64,000 nucleotides of DNA from Bacteroidales bacterium (GCA_015060865.1 SUXS01000002.1:134674-198673); one strand, 5' to 3'; numbered from the stretch's first letter, positions 18,652 to 26,774 are shown. The notes: generated from the letters alone by a model not told the origin. Made by a program: numbers and translations.

Positions 18652-20124
18652 GGAAACACTATAACAGCACAAAAAATGGAATATGCCAGTTCTCAAATGG
18701 TAGAACTTCCTCAAAAAGGGCAGTTTGTGCTCAAAGGAAGGATTGAGAATGTCAATCCTGAGAATCCCGGTAAAATCAGTTTGGCAGTGTGTGATGTATG
18801 GGAAAACGAGTTGCATGATATTCTCATCCAATCTGACGGAACATTTACAAAAGTAATTCCCATACGGGAAATTCAAGATGTCTATCTTTATATAGGAGAT
18901 ACATTTACCTTGACTGTTTGCGACGATGATACAATCTCTCTGACAATGGACAAGAACCGATGGGAGGAGACGTTGGACATCAGTGGGCACACACTCGAAC
19001 GTGACCGTGAACTGAAACTGTCGGTTGAGCTCTATTGGAAACTGAATGCACGCGAACAGGCCTTGAACAATGCAATACGAAAAACATCGAGAGACCTCAA
19101 GCTATCTGTCACAGACTCTACATTGATGAGGCAGTTGGTGGAATACGTTAATGACTATGCACGTATCGTAGAGGAGTGGGAACATACATACGGGTTGCTT
19201 CCCCACAAAGATGCATTTCTGGTCAGGGCTTTCTTCGGGCAACTCTATTTTCTGGCGCGAAATGATGAAGCATTGACGAGCCTACAATACGGATGGAAAC
19301 TACAGAATGCAGTAAAGTCCATTGCCGCAGACAAACCACTCATTCAGACATTACGTCCACAGTGGTTAATACACAATACCTATCGTAAATTCATTGCCAG
19401 CTATTGCGAAGGGGTACAGACACAAGCTGTAATTTCATTCAATGGCAACGTGTCAAGCAACAACGGGAGTTTCATCCTACGTGCCAAAGTGGGCGAACTG
19501 GTGATTCCTGACAAAACAATCCGCGAATACGCATTGGTAGACCATCTGGAAATGCAGATCCGCATGTTGGGCTATGACAATATTCTTCCATACGTCTCCT
19601 ACCTCGACAGTACTGTCACTACACCATGGATTAAAGAGCAGTTGCAAGCCATCAAGCAAGAGAATACCACATGGGCTGAAGGTAAACAGGCTCCAGAATT
19701 TGACTTTATCGATGAGAACGGAAAGCATTACACACTGACGGATTTCAAAGGGCGTTTCGTCTATCTCGACATTTGGGGAGTCGGTTGTGGTCCTTGTTAT
19801 AGGGAGTTCGAGAATATCTCCGCCCTGCATGAAAAATACAAGACACACGAAGGACGTATTGCCTATGTTTATCTCTGTGGCAGCTATTCCAATAAGGAGG
19901 CTTGGCTACGCACTGCCAAACGATACGGTTTGGCTGGCTATAATCTCGCCTTACCAGAGAACTATAAAGGAGCCTACGATATAGGTGTATTTCCCACTTA
20001 TATCCTTATCGACCCTGATGGTAATGTCATAGAATACAACACCTCCCGTCCTTCAGAACTATTAAAGGAAGACAACAATATATTGGATAGAATACTGAAG
20101 ACGGAGAACGGAACGGATAATTAA
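18598..20124 (+). CDS. TlpA-type thioredoxin-fold lipoprotein
   Basis: 508 residues with a lipoprotein signal ending LLGAC (Cys18). The N-terminal part after the lipid site (about 45-140, beginning GQFVLKGRIE) looks like the DUF4369-type beta domain common before TlpA domains in Bacteroidetes. A helical middle follows. The C-terminal thioredoxin fold has GCGPC with cysteines 397 and 400, glycine replacing tryptophan. Beyond the leader and the redox fold it shares little with its array neighbours. A periplasmic thiol-disulfide function is inferred. Confidence 0.83.
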   Translation: MKPKLFLTLAVAVLLGACGNTITAQKMEYASSQMVELPQKGQFVLKGRIENVNPENPGKISLAVCDVWENELHDILIQSDGTFTKVIPIREIQDVYLYIGDTFTLTVCDDDTISLTMDKNRWEETLDISGHTLERDRELKLSVELYWKLNAREQALNNAIRKTSRDLKLSVTDSTLMRQLVEYVNDYARIVEEWEHTYGLLPHKDAFLVRAFFGQLYFLARNDEALTSLQYGWKLQNAVKSIAADKPLIQTLRPQWLIHNTYRKFIASYCEGVQTQAVISFNGNVSSNNGSFILRAKVGELVIPDKTIREYALVDHLEMQIRMLGYDNILPYVSYLDSTVTTPWIKEQLQAIKQENTTWAEGKQAPEFDFIDENGKHYTLTDFKGRFVYLDIWGVGCGPCYREFENISALHEKYKTHEGRIAYVYLCGSYSNKEAWLRTAKRYGLAGYNLALPENYKGAYDIGVFPTYILIDPDGNVIEYNTSRPSELLKEDNNILDRILKTENGTDN

Positions 20125-20134
20125 TTCCAGATAA

Positions 20135-20310
20135 ATTGCCTTTGGCCCCTGCGGGCGGCGAACTTCGTTTCGCGTTCCCTTTTTTCAACATAAATTCCCG
20201 TAAATTGCCCATAAATTATCCACAAATAAAATTCGTGTAACGACATAAACAACCAATACAATGAAACCAACCAAACTATTCCTCTTCCTTGCCGTGGCGG
20301 TGCTGCTGGG
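20135..20310 (+). repeat. cassette leader repeat, copy E (interrupted)
   Basis: Full repeat up to the signal codons for VAVLLG. The sequence then changes abruptly at about 20311 (GGAATTACGCC), where the other copies continue GGGGGCGTG. The lipid-acceptor cysteine codon is therefore missing. Confidence 0.85.
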
Positions 20311-20350
20311 AATTACGCCGAGAAATGTGCGTAAAATTGCGGAATCATAA
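20261..20350 (+). pseudogene. truncated lipoprotein stub
   Basis: The start and 17 codons of the shared signal peptide (MKPTKLFLFLAVAVLLG) run into twelve unrelated codons and a TAA. The product would be 29 residues with no lipobox cysteine and no mature domain. It marks the junction where the Bro-N segment begins. Confidence 0.75.
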
Positions 20351-20420
20351 AAAACAACTCAGATTCCGCTTGTTTACGCGCAAAATTCAGTATCTTCGCA
20401 ACATTACTAATAACCATGGT

Positions 20421-21284
20421 ATGGGAACAAAAGAAGCAATAAAACTATTTGAAGAGAAGCGAGTGCGCACCGCATGGGACGACGAACAGGAGAAATGGTA
20501 TTTCTCTATCGTTGATGTGGTGGGTATACTGACAGATCAACCCGACTTAGACCACGCTCGCAACTATTGGAAAGTACTGAAGCACAGACTAAAGAAAGAG
20601 GGATTTGAGTCGGTTACAAATTGTAACCAACTGAAATTTCAAGCAAGCGACGGCAAGCGATACAAAACCGATGTTGCTGATACCGAGCAACTTTTCCGTA
20701 TCATCCAGTCTGTTCCCTCACCCAAAGCCGAACCGTTTAAGCGGTGGATGGCTCAAGTGGCCGCCGAGCGCATAGACCAGATGCAAGACCCCGAACTGAG
20801 CATACACCAGGCAATGGCGGACTACAAGCGGTTGGGCTACTCGGACAACTGGATAAACCAACGCCTCAAGAGCATCGAGATACGCAAAGACCTTACTGAC
20901 CAATGGCGAATGCACAATGTAGAAGAGGGCATCCAATATGCAACGCTCACCGACATCATCTATCAAGCATGGGCAGGCAAGACCGCCAAAGAATATAAGC
21001 AGTACAAGGGCTTGAAGAAGGAGAACCTGCGCGATAACATGACCAACGAAGAGTTGGTGCTCAATATGCTTGCCGAACTCTCTACTACGAGTATCACCAA
21101 AGCCAAAGACCCGCAAAACCTGGAGGAAAACATGCAGTGCGCTACCGAAGGTGGTGAGGTAGCACGTGTAGCACGCGAACAATTGGAGTCGAAGACTGGT
21201 CGCAAGGTGGTGTCACCATTATCGGCAAAGAAATTCTTCGGAGCACAACAATCTCCCGAACTGCTTGAGAGCGATACTGAATAA
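20421..21284 (+). CDS. Bro-N (BRO family N-terminal) domain protein
   Basis: 287 residues starting MGTKEAIKLFEEK. The N-terminal 100 residues match the BRO-N domain (RTAWDDEQEKWYFSIVDVVG, DHARNYWKVLKHRLKKEG), a fold found in phage antirepressors and other mobile-element DNA-binding proteins. The C-terminal part is helical and uncharacterised. The ATG at 20421 is preferred over upstream in-frame ATGs because the conserved domain starts here and a TATCTTCG box lies about 30 bases before it. The gene is inserted within the lipoprotein array, between interrupted repeat E and partial repeat F. Regulation of the array or a defence role is speculation. Confidence 0.85.
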   Translation: MGTKEAIKLFEEKRVRTAWDDEQEKWYFSIVDVVGILTDQPDLDHARNYWKVLKHRLKKEGFESVTNCNQLKFQASDGKRYKTDVADTEQLFRIIQSVPSPKAEPFKRWMAQVAAERIDQMQDPELSIHQAMADYKRLGYSDNWINQRLKSIEIRKDLTDQWRMHNVEEGIQYATLTDIIYQAWAGKTAKEYKQYKGLKKENLRDNMTNEELVLNMLAELSTTSITKAKDPQNLEENMQCATEGGEVARVAREQLESKTGRKVVSPLSAKKFFGAQQSPELLESDTE

Positions 21285-21359
21285 ACACAAACAACCAATA
21301 CAATGAAACCAACCAGACTATTCCTTGCCCTTGCCGTGGCGGTGCTGCTGGGGGCGTGC
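21281..21359 (+). repeat. cassette leader repeat, copy F (3' half only)
   Basis: Begins at the Bro-N stop codon with ATAAACACAAACAACCAAT and continues through the signal codons to GGGGGCGTG. The upstream halves of the repeat are missing here because the Bro-N segment takes their place. Confidence 0.85.
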
Positions 21360-22517
21360 AGTACGAAGCAAGCGCCTGAAGCCATTCTCAAGAAAGCGTT
21401 GGAGAATGTAGAACGTATCAAAGTTGCGGGGTATGAATTAGAAGAAAAGGTGAAGGCTCCTTACGAGAAGGATTGGAGCAGCATCCGCCGTAACAAGTAT
21501 GTAGAACAGGACAATCCGCAAGATACGACTATCGGAGCGTCCGCTTTACATTACGATGAAGACGGCAATATACACAGCGTATATGACGGTACGAATCATG
21601 CCTATTTTCATCACGACGAGAAGCGAATAGTTGTCAAAGATTTCTTGGATGCGAGGAGCTTGTCACTGCCGTTCCGCACATACCAGCCTCCCTTCTTCAA
21701 CTATGCAAAAAGTCTGATACGATACATGCTCACAACGAATGACAGCATCAGTCTTGATGTAGAGGAGACCAAGGAGGATTACATCTATAAATTGGCTATT
21801 TACGAAGACAGACAAGTGGAGTTCTTTGGGCGTGATTACAAGATGCCCGAGGATCCTAATATTTTCAGCGAAGAGGATGCCTACTCCTACTACACGCTGT
21901 GGATTCGCAAGGCCGACACTATGCCCTACAGATATCTGAGGGAGATGAGCCATAATGTCTCTGATGTCACTTGCCATCAAGCAGAATGGGACGAAGAAGC
22001 GGTCGACTCTCCCATTGCTGCAATGGACTTCATTCTCCTCCACAAGAACTACAAAGTACACTATGTAGGCAAGAGAGATACCGATAAGGAGGCCGAGCAA
22101 AATGAACCGCTCATAGGCAAGGCCGCTCCCGAGTGGACATTGAAAGACATGAACGGTAAGGATGTGTCGCTGAGCAGTCTGAGGGGCAAACCTACAATTA
22201 TCAACCTCACAGGTCTCGGTTGTGGTCCTTGCGCCCAAGCCTATCCCGAATTGGTGGAACTCAGCAAACGCTTCAATGTCGTATCAATCGAATCGTGGGG
22301 AAAGAGTGCGCAAAGCCTACGCGACTATGCCGCCCACCACAAGATAACATACCCGATGCTGCTTGGCGAAGACAGCGTACTGAATGATTATGTCGGCACC
22401 TATCGAGGTGTACCAGTATTCTTCTATCTTGACGAAAACCATATCGTACGCAAGGTGGATAGGGGCTATGGTGAGGGTATGATAAGTCGAAGTGCCGAAA
22501 GGTTGGGATGGGAGTAA
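21303..22517 (+). CDS. TlpA-type thioredoxin-fold lipoprotein
   Basis: 404 residues with a lipoprotein signal ending LLGAC (Cys19). Residues about 25-245 form a beta-rich domain with LolA/DUF4292-like features (DVEETKEDYIYKLAIYE, WIRKADTMPYRYLRE), possibly hydrophobic-ligand binding; this is tentative. The C-terminal thioredoxin fold has GCGPC with cysteines 307 and 310 and a cis-proline-type loop (GVPVFFYL). It is the last lipoprotein of the array. It starts 18 bases after the Bro-N stop, so its leader is unusually short and it may be cotranscribed with Bro-N. Confidence 0.8.
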   Translation: MKPTRLFLALAVAVLLGACSTKQAPEAILKKALENVERIKVAGYELEEKVKAPYEKDWSSIRRNKYVEQDNPQDTTIGASALHYDEDGNIHSVYDGTNHAYFHHDEKRIVVKDFLDARSLSLPFRTYQPPFFNYAKSLIRYMLTTNDSISLDVEETKEDYIYKLAIYEDRQVEFFGRDYKMPEDPNIFSEEDAYSYYTLWIRKADTMPYRYLREMSHNVSDVTCHQAEWDEEAVDSPIAAMDFILLHKNYKVHYVGKRDTDKEAEQNEPLIGKAAPEWTLKDMNGKDVSLSSLRGKPTIINLTGLGCGPCAQAYPELVELSKRFNVVSIESWGKSAQSLRDYAAHHKITYPMLLGEDSVLNDYVGTYRGVPVFFYLDENHIVRKVDRGYGEGMISRSAERLGWE

Positions 22518-22534
22518 AACAATAATCCCTTAAA

Positions 22535-22630
22535 ATTGCCTTTAGCCCCTGCGGGCGGCGAACTTCGTTTCGTGTTCCTTTTTTCAACATAAATTCCCGT
22601 AAATTGCCCACGAATTGCCCATAAATTATT
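22535..22630 (+). repeat. cassette repeat, copy G (upstream half, no gene attached)
   Basis: Carries ATTGCCTTTAGCCCC, the GCGGGCGGCGAACTTCGTTT block and the TTCAACATAAATTCCCG block, then ends before any start codon. It closes the array on its right side. Confidence 0.8.
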
Positions 22631-22763
22631 CTTGTTATGGTGTATGCTTCGTTTAATTTACGATAAATTGCCTGAAGAGGAATAGATATTTTCGACTGCT
22701 TGTAGCTTTCTGGTGCCTTAAGTTTTCGTAGGCTTTTTTTGCCTTTTCCTCCAACAGAGCGTG

Positions 22764-22791
22764 ATTGTTCGAGGATTTATCATTACATTTG
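22764..22791 (+). promoter_or_regulatory. promoter of the rhuM-type gene
   Basis: TTG at 22764-22766 and TACATTTG at 22784-22791, 17 bases apart, fit the Bacteroidetes promoter. The box lies 26 bases before the chosen start codon, so the array is not needed for expression of this gene. Confidence 0.6.
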
Positions 22792-22816
22792 CATACGTTC
22801 TTATATGACAGACAGG

Positions 22817-23803
22817 ATGGCCGAGAATAAAGTAATCATATACACCGCCAATGATGGCACGACAAAGATCGATGTAAAGCTGGAGGAGGAGACCCTGTGG
22901 CTTACGCAGACTCAGATGTGCGAGCTGTACCAGACGAGCAAATCGAATGTAAGTGAGCACATTAAGCACATCTTCGAGGAGGGAGAACTTGATAAGGATT
23001 CAGTTGTTCGGAATTTCCGAACAACTGCCGCAGATGGTAAAGAGTATATGGTATCGCACTACAATCTGGACATGATTATCGCTCTCGGATATCGTGTACG
23101 TTCGCTCATTGCCACTAGATTTCGTCAATGGGCGACTGAACGGCTGAAGGAGTACATCGTGAAAGGATTCACCCTCGATGACGAACGACTGAAGAAGCTG
23201 GGTGGTGGCAGCTATTGGAAAGAACTGCTGGAGCGCATCAGGGATATCCGTGCTACGGAAAAGGTACTCTACCGCCAAATACTGGAGATATATGCTACAA
23301 GCATCGACTATGACCCACGGGCACAGGTGTCGCAGGAGTTCTTCAAGAAGGTGCAAAACAAGATACACTATGCCATTCACGGACATACGGCTGCAGAACT
23401 GATTGTGGAACGTGCCGATGCTGAGAAGGACTTTATGGGACTGCTGACCTTTAAGGGCAACCATCCTACGCTGATTGAGGCAAAGACAGCAAAGAACTAC
23501 CTTGACGACAAGGAACTTCGTGCAATGGGGCAGCTCGTGTCGGGATACTTGGACTTTGCAGAGCGCCAAGCCGAACGTGAGCAAGCGATGACGATGAATG
23601 ATTGGGCGGCCTATCTGGACAGGATTCTGACAATGACCGGTGAGCGACTGCTGCAAGACAATGGTAGCGTATCACACGAAGAGGCTATGGAGCACGCTAC
23701 CACGGAATACCGAAAATACAAGCAACGCACCATCAGCGATGTGGAGCGTGACTACCTGTTCTCCATTAAAACGTTAGAGGATCTGAGTAAAAAGAGGAAT
23801 TGA
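22817..23803 (+). CDS. RhuM family protein
   Basis: 328 residues starting MAENKVIIYTANDG. The family pattern is clear: LWLTQTQMCELYQTSKSNVSEHIKHIF is a helix-turn-helix, followed by DSVVRNFRTTA and NLDMIIALGYRV. The C-terminal part resembles the Fic/DOC-like helical domain often seen in this family (AIHGHTAAELI). RhuM proteins occur in pathogenicity islands and near restriction-modification or mobile genes; their activity is poorly known. An alternative ATG at 22805 would leave almost no leader after the promoter. A strong terminator follows, so this is a single-gene unit. Confidence 0.85.
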   Translation: MAENKVIIYTANDGTTKIDVKLEEETLWLTQTQMCELYQTSKSNVSEHIKHIFEEGELDKDSVVRNFRTTAADGKEYMVSHYNLDMIIALGYRVRSLIATRFRQWATERLKEYIVKGFTLDDERLKKLGGGSYWKELLERIRDIRATEKVLYRQILEIYATSIDYDPRAQVSQEFFKKVQNKIHYAIHGHTAAELIVERADAEKDFMGLLTFKGNHPTLIEAKTAKNYLDDKELRAMGQLVSGYLDFAERQAEREQAMTMNDWAAYLDRILTMTGERLLQDNGSVSHEEAMEHATTEYRKYKQRTISDVERDYLFSIKTLEDLSKKRN

Positions 23804-23845
23804 TTCGTGATAGATTATCCATAAATAGGATTATTGTATCCCCTA

Positions 23846-23889
23846 CTGCCACCCTATGCAATTACATTTTTGCCGGGTGGCAGTTTTTT
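23846..23889 (+). terminator. terminator of the rhuM-type gene
   Basis: CTGCCACCC and GGGTGGCAG form a perfect nine-pair stem with a long loop, followed by six T. Confidence 0.75.
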
Positions 23890-23903
23890 GTTGCATCCGA
23901 TTT

Positions 23904-24088
23904 AGAATCTGTTTGGATTTTATTTCGAGTTTAGTTGAGAGTCGTTTTTGAGGAGATTTGCATTGTTTGGTCGCGGCGAATAGTGGTCTATTTGCAAGAT
24001 CAAAGAATGTAAAAATGCCAAAAAGGGACTCAAATAAACGGAAAAGTATGACATAAAAACAATAAACGGTAAAATCCAAACAGATTCT
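23904..24088. mobile_element. 185-bp element with perfect 19-bp terminal inverted repeats
   Basis: AGAATCTGTTTGGATTTTA at 23904-23922 is the exact reverse complement of 24070-24088. The A/T-rich interior has no open frame of note. The size and ends fit a miniature inverted-repeat element, but no target-site duplication is obvious. It could instead be an ordinary intergenic repeat. Confidence 0.5.
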
Positions 24089-24231
24089 ATAGTTGTATAG
24101 TGCCTTCGGTGATGATTTACAGAGCATTTGCCTCTATTCTATGGTCAGGGAAAACGCATTATAGAATATCGCTAATATTCCTACACGAATGATTGAATTT
24201 TATAGTCCATTTTCTCGCAAATATTTGATTC

Positions 24232-24453
24232 TCACGCCGCGGCTACGGCGACAGTTCAATGAACACCGACGACCTCGTATGGAACGCCTCGCTCACTCAA
24301 CCTCTATTCAAAAGCCGTGTGCTGCTCCAACTCTCCAACGTGTACAGCAGCTACAACGCCCAAGGCCGCACCGAGGTGTGGACCAACAGCATACCTCGCT
24401 ACGTGATGCTGCACCTGACCTACAAACTGAACGTGATGCCGAAGAAACGATAA
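24232..24453 (+). pseudogene. orphan C-terminal end of an outer-membrane beta-barrel protein
   Basis: An open stretch of 73 codons reads RRGYGDSSMNTDDLVWNASL and later PRYVMLHLTYKLNVMPKKR. Alternating hydrophobic strands (LLQLSNVYSSY, YVMLHLTYKL) and the ending are typical of the last strands of TonB-dependent or related outer-membrane barrels. There is no upstream part, so it is a remnant. Confidence 0.6.
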
Positions 24454-24479
24454 GGGACGTTTGGGGTATCTATGCCTCA

Positions 24480-24551
24480 CTACTCTTTCCCGGCACTCAC
24501 CTCGAAGGTGCTGGCAGGTAGTCCGTCGCTGTTCACGAGGTTGGCAGGATG
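24480..24551 (-). pseudogene. short orphan 3' gene end, possibly of an acetylesterase-like protein
   Basis: On the minus strand about 23 codons read HPANLVNSDGLPASTFEV and end in TAG. The NL.N..GLPA.TF pattern resembles the extreme C-terminus of sialate O-acetylesterase-type proteins. A stop lies directly upstream in frame. It faces the barrel remnant tail to tail. The identification is weak because it is so short. The rest of 24454-24655 shows nothing else. Confidence 0.3.
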
Positions 24552-24655
24552 TCAAGCTCATCTTTGCTCCCAATCGCAATCTTGGTGGACATATCAATTG
24601 TATTACAGCCATCATCATAAGACATAAGGACATTGTAAAAGCATACAGAACGATA

Positions 24656-25549
24656 TCAGAAATTCATCCCATAAACCTTGCTGCGTAGCCATAGTCCGAA
24701 TTCCTCAACAGTATGCACAGCTAGATAGGATTGTTGTTCCTCTACCGTAATGACACGACCAACACCCAAACGTAAAGGAGCATGCGATTTGTTGAACAAC
24801 TCTGCAGGAAGGCGAAGCAAACGCACCCGCCAATCTATCATCCCCAAAGCATAATAGAAGGATGAATTCCTATCGAAAAAACGTATAGGCAACACAGGCA
24901 CATGCGCCTTGGCTATAAGACGAACGATAGCTGGCTGCCACTCACGATCACGGATACTACAACTGCGCAAACTAAAGTCGCTCACTGCCCCTGAAGGGAA
25001 AAGTCCCAAAGCACCTCCGGAACGTAGCTGACCCAAGGCACGACGAATGCCAATGATACTGTCAGATGTAGGGGTGGTACGCGAAGTGCCAGTAGGCGTA
25101 ACGGATATGAACGAAGGTGAAAGAGCCTCGACACGACTAAGAATCTTATTCACCATCAACTTATAATCAGGGCATTGATTACCGAAAAGGTCTGCAAGGA
25201 TAACCCCATCAATCCCTCCATAGGGATGATTGCTAATGGTAATAAAAGGAGGTACAACGCCAGAAGAGCAAGCAAGTCCACACCGTATAAGCCAACCTTC
25301 CTCTAACTCAGCATCCGAAAAAGAAAATCCTCCCTCACGGAAAGCAGACTGTACTCTGTAATGAACCCCTAAATCCATCAGCACATTGCGTGCAAAAGGC
25401 GGACCAGAGAGACAGGAATTGCGGTCGTATAGGGCGTTCATCTTGTCAACAGAAAGCAAGCACATCAAAGATCGGGCTAATGCATGACCAGCCTTGCCGC
25501 GAAAGAGGGGCGTGAGATTATCTAGTTCGTGCAACGTCAATAATGGCAT
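24656..25549 (-). CDS. PlsC-like lysophospholipid/ornithine-lipid-type acyltransferase
   Basis: 297 residues. SNHPYGGIDG at 106-115 is the acyltransferase block I motif (HX4D variant), and LGLFPSGAVS fits block III. The protein resembles the OlsF/GlsA-like and putative hemolysin acyltransferases that add a fatty acid to lysolipids. It is the last gene of a three-gene operon with a CDP-alcohol transferase and a GtrA protein, suggesting a lipid-modification pathway. In Bacteroides, GlsA is the O-acyltransferase of glycine lipids, but its GlsB partner is not in this window, so no symbol is given. Confidence 0.75.
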   Translation of the reverse strand: MPLLTLHELDNLTPLFRGKAGHALARSLMCLLSVDKMNALYDRNSCLSGPPFARNVLMDLGVHYRVQSAFREGGFSFSDAELEEGWLIRCGLACSSGVVPPFITISNHPYGGIDGVILADLFGNQCPDYKLMVNKILSRVEALSPSFISVTPTGTSRTTPTSDSIIGIRRALGQLRSGGALGLFPSGAVSDFSLRSCSIRDREWQPAIVRLIAKAHVPVLPIRFFDRNSSFYYALGMIDWRVRLLRLPAELFNKSHAPLRLGVGRVITVEEQQSYLAVHTVEEFGLWLRSKVYGMNF

Positions 25550-25563
25550 CTTCTATCCTCCTA

Positions 25564-25998
25564 TCAGTATTTATATTTTCTAAAAATCACCCACTCTCCC
25601 ATGACAAAGTTGACTATACCGGAGATGCAAAGAGCCACCAAATTACATACAACCACATTCCACCCAAACAAACGCTCAAAAAGAAGCAGAAAAGCCATTT
25701 TGAGAAGGAAAGCACCCGTGGCTGAAAGATTATAGAGGAAGTATTTTCGAACAAAGAAGGTTCGAGGATAACGTTTTGCCCTATCTCTCCAGATAAAATA
25801 CCACGAACAAAGATAGTTGACAAGCACAGCACACTCAAAGGAAACAAGTGGAGAGACCAGATATTCACCCACATAGCCATATCCACGAAAAACGAAGCAT
25901 GAGCAAGCCCATAGGACAAGCGTGTCTACCATTGTGCCCAATGAATTGGAGAGCACGAACCGAGAAACCTTGGAGATGTTTTGGCGAATACCCATCAA
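25564..25998 (-). CDS. GtrA family membrane protein
   Basis: 144 residues with four predicted membrane helices. The N-terminal RFVLSNSLGTMVDTLVLW and the C-terminal NLVALCISGIVNFVMGEWVIF are typical of GtrA/DPMS-type proteins. Such proteins assist flipping or anchoring of polyprenol-linked sugars or similar lipid intermediates in the inner membrane. It lies 13 bases after the CDP-alcohol transferase and 14 bases before the acyltransferase gene, so the three are very likely one transcript. Confidence 0.85.
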   Translation of the reverse strand: MMGIRQNISKVSRFVLSNSLGTMVDTLVLWACSCFVFRGYGYVGEYLVSPLVSFECAVLVNYLCSWYFIWRDRAKRYPRTFFVRKYFLYNLSATGAFLLKMAFLLLFERLFGWNVVVCNLVALCISGIVNFVMGEWVIFRKYKY

Positions 25999-26011
25999 AA
26001 GTTACTGAAGA

Positions 26012-26710
26012 TTAGAAAGGTTTTATCGGGTCAAGTTCAGCATAACTCCTGGCATCTTCCCTGAAATTATTCAGATAAATCAGCACCAGGACCACCAAAA
26101 TAACAATACCGACAAAATCCAATGCACTGAAAATGATAGGGACATTGGCAACCGAGAATTCTACGGCCCACCCACGCAATGATGGCATGCAAACGAACAG
26201 CGTATTGACCGCTATCATTATAAGACGAAACTCCGTAGGTCCCATACGAGCATAAGTGAGCTTGAACTCTCCCTTGAGGTGCGCATTGATATATACGGAT
26301 ATAGAAAGCAGCAAGTACACGGCCAACACAGCCATGGCAATATAGAGATTGAGCAGATTACTCAGCCCTGCCCCAGTACACATGATGGCCATGGTCACTC
26401 CATCTACATTATGATCAAGATAGAATCCATATATGGGACGCTGCGTCTTGCGCACACGTGCCAAGGTACCATCAAGCGAGTCTCCATACCAATTGATAAT
26501 AAAACCCACTGACGCCAACCATAACCAAGCAGCATGATAGTTTGAAAGAAAATACCCCAATGCCACCACAAGCGATCCTATAACCCCAATGCCTGTAAGT
26601 ATATCAGAGGTCATCCAATGGGGTTGCCGCTCAGCAAGCCAAACGAGGACTTTCTTTTCAGTTGCATTGAGAAAGGATGTTTGAATCCGTTTAGACTGTT
26701 CTTGTTTCAT
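26012..26710 (-). CDS. CDP-alcohol phosphatidyltransferase family protein
   Basis: 232 residues with about six membrane helices. The catalytic signature DG(x)2AR(x)9G(x)3D(x)3D is complete: Asp80, Gly81, Ala84, Arg85, Gly95, Asp99 and Asp103. Members transfer a phosphatidyl or related group from CDP-diacylglycerol to an alcohol such as glycerol phosphate, serine or inositol phosphate. The acceptor here cannot be read from sequence. First gene of the lipid operon, with its own promoter. A role in inositol-lipid synthesis is one option, since such genes travel with GtrA-like and phosphatase genes, but no inositol phosphate synthase is present. Confidence 0.88.
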   Translation of the reverse strand: MKQEQSKRIQTSFLNATEKKVLVWLAERQPHWMTSDILTGIGVIGSLVVALGYFLSNYHAAWLWLASVGFIINWYGDSLDGTLARVRKTQRPIYGFYLDHNVDGVTMAIMCTGAGLSNLLNLYIAMAVLAVYLLLSISVYINAHLKGEFKLTYARMGPTEFRLIMIAVNTLFVCMPSLRGWAVEFSVANVPIIFSALDFVGIVILVVLVLIYLNNFREDARSYAELDPIKPF

Positions 26711-26744
26711 AATAAAGGTGTTTTTACGGTTATTGTTATCAAAG

Positions 26745-26774
26745 CAAAAGTAGCGTGATTCGCCCGATATACAA
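26745..26774 (-). promoter_or_regulatory. promoter of the lipid operon
   Basis: On the minus strand TTG (26772-26774) and TACTTTTG (26745-26752) are 19 bases apart. The box lies about 35 bases before the first gene. Confidence 0.6.

Noticed and set aside
12104..22630. Integron or diversity-generating retroelement explanation of the array
   Set aside because: No integrase, attC-like folded sites, reverse transcriptase or template/variable repeat pair was seen. The shared part is the leader, not a variable region.
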